From: Blastococcus sp. CT_GayMR20
GTDB lineage: Bacteria > Actinomycetota > Actinomycetes > Mycobacteriales > Geodermatophilaceae
Assembly (NCBI RefSeq): GCF_004570345.1
Contig: NZ_SPQM01000202.1
Coordinates: 1 to 6,796 of the forward strand
Direction: 5' to 3'
Length of the DNA stretch: 6,796 nucleotides
Program-made: the position numbers and the translations under genes
Part shown: positions 6,361 to 6,796 of the stretch, piece by piece
Position numbering within the stretch: the stretch's first letter is position 1
How the letters are laid out: each line of letters opens with the position of its first letter
The notes under the pieces: model-generated
What the model saw: only the letters and a program-made list of their open reading frames with translations
Databases searched by the model: none
What the model was told of the DNA's origin: nothing

Positions 6361-6796
6361 ATGACGTGCTTCTCCTCGGCCGACGAGTCGGCGCACTACG
6401 GCTTCTCGGTGTGCATGCTGCTCGAGCACTACCGCTCGCAGCTGCGCTGGGAGGAGAACGGCGTCGTCGAGCTCGGCACCGGTGACGCCACAGCCATCTC
6501 CGACGTCGTCCGCTCGCTGCCCGAGCTGCGCGTGCGGAGCTTCGACATCAGCGCCTCCTCGGTCGAGGCGGCCCGCGCCAACATCGCCGCGCAGGGAATC
6601 GCCGACCGGTACACCGTCGAGCACGGCGACTTCTTCGACCAGGCCGACGAGGCCGGCGGGCCGCCGGTCACCACGGTCATCTCCAACCCGCCGTACATCC
6701 CGGCGCCCGACCGCGACATCCTCATGCCGGAACTCTGGGGCGGCGTCCGCGGCAACGACCTCGTGCTGCAGCTGCTGAAGGCCGGCTACGACGACG
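6361..6796 (+). CDS. Class I SAM-dependent methyltransferase with NPPY motif, N-terminal part (cut by window edge)
   Basis: An open frame runs from ATG 6361 to the right edge (145 codons and one base) with no stop. It shows methyltransferase motif I VVELGTGDAT (ELGTG at 37-41), an acidic residue after strand 2 (D62 in SFDISASSVEAARAN) and the catalytic motif SNPPYIP (NPPY at 109-112). The NPPY form is typical of enzymes that methylate a planar nitrogen, such as PrmC/HemK on release-factor glutamine, or N6-adenine DNA and RNA methylases. The long N-terminal domain of true PrmC is absent: only about 35 residues precede motif I, so this is PrmC-like in the core but probably not PrmC. The substrate is unknown. 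A stop in frame at 6349-6351 leaves 6361 as the first ATG, with GGGGTAGG at 6345-6352 as a possible ribosome site. Nothing ties it functionally to recN. Confidence 0.82.
   Translation, partial: MTCFSSADESAHYGFSVCMLLEHYRSQLRWEENGVVELGTGDATAISDVVRSLPELRVRSFDISASSVEAARANIAAQGIADRYTVEHGDFFDQADEAGGPPVTTVISNPPYIPAPDRDILMPELWGGVRGNDLVLQLLKAGYDD

Overview
The window reads as a compact piece of chromosome from a very GC-rich actinomycete. Codons end mostly in G or C, many starts are GTG, and genes overlap by a few bases. The gene order TPR protein, HAD phosphatase, small protein, tlyA, nadK, recN matches, as I recall it, the Mycobacterium tuberculosis block Rv1691-Rv1696. Composition and content would suit Geodermatophilaceae or related families, but the genus cannot be fixed from this sequence alone.

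Layout. (1) Bases 1-318, minus strand: the N-terminal part of a DUF1015 family gene that runs off the left edge; its GTG start looks leaderless. (2) Bases 426-1882, plus strand: a three-repeat TPR protein overlapping by 4 nt a HAD-IIA phosphatase with a C-terminal extension, resembling the mycobacterial glycerol-3-phosphate phosphatase Rv1692. (3) Bases 1879-2217, minus strand: a small SCP2-like protein facing the phosphatase gene; the two stop codons share the palindrome CTAG. (4) Bases 2218-2398: a divergent intergenic region. (5) Bases 2399-6261, plus strand: a tight operon of a 74-residue protein, tlyA (rRNA 2'-O-methyltransferase), nadK (NAD kinase) and recN (SMC-like DNA repair ATPase), each overlapping the next by 1 to 26 nt. 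(6) From 6361 to the right edge, plus strand: the N-terminal 145 codons of a class I SAM methyltransferase with an NPPY motif. It takes the place after recN where I expected the gene that follows recN in mycobacteria.

The genes do not form one pathway. The tlyA-nadK-recN set joins ribosome modification, NADP supply and double-strand-break repair in one probable transcript, an association conserved in actinobacteria. The TPR-HAD pair is probably a second transcript, with the phosphatase acting in glycerol phosphate or polar-lipid turnover.

I saw no CRISPR array, insertion sequence, tRNA, rRNA, prophage or obvious defence system. Most of the window is ordinary conserved housekeeping DNA. The points worth checking are the recN start, the shared-stop convergent pair with no visible terminator, the SCP2 gene splitting the block, and the unidentified methyltransferase at the right edge.
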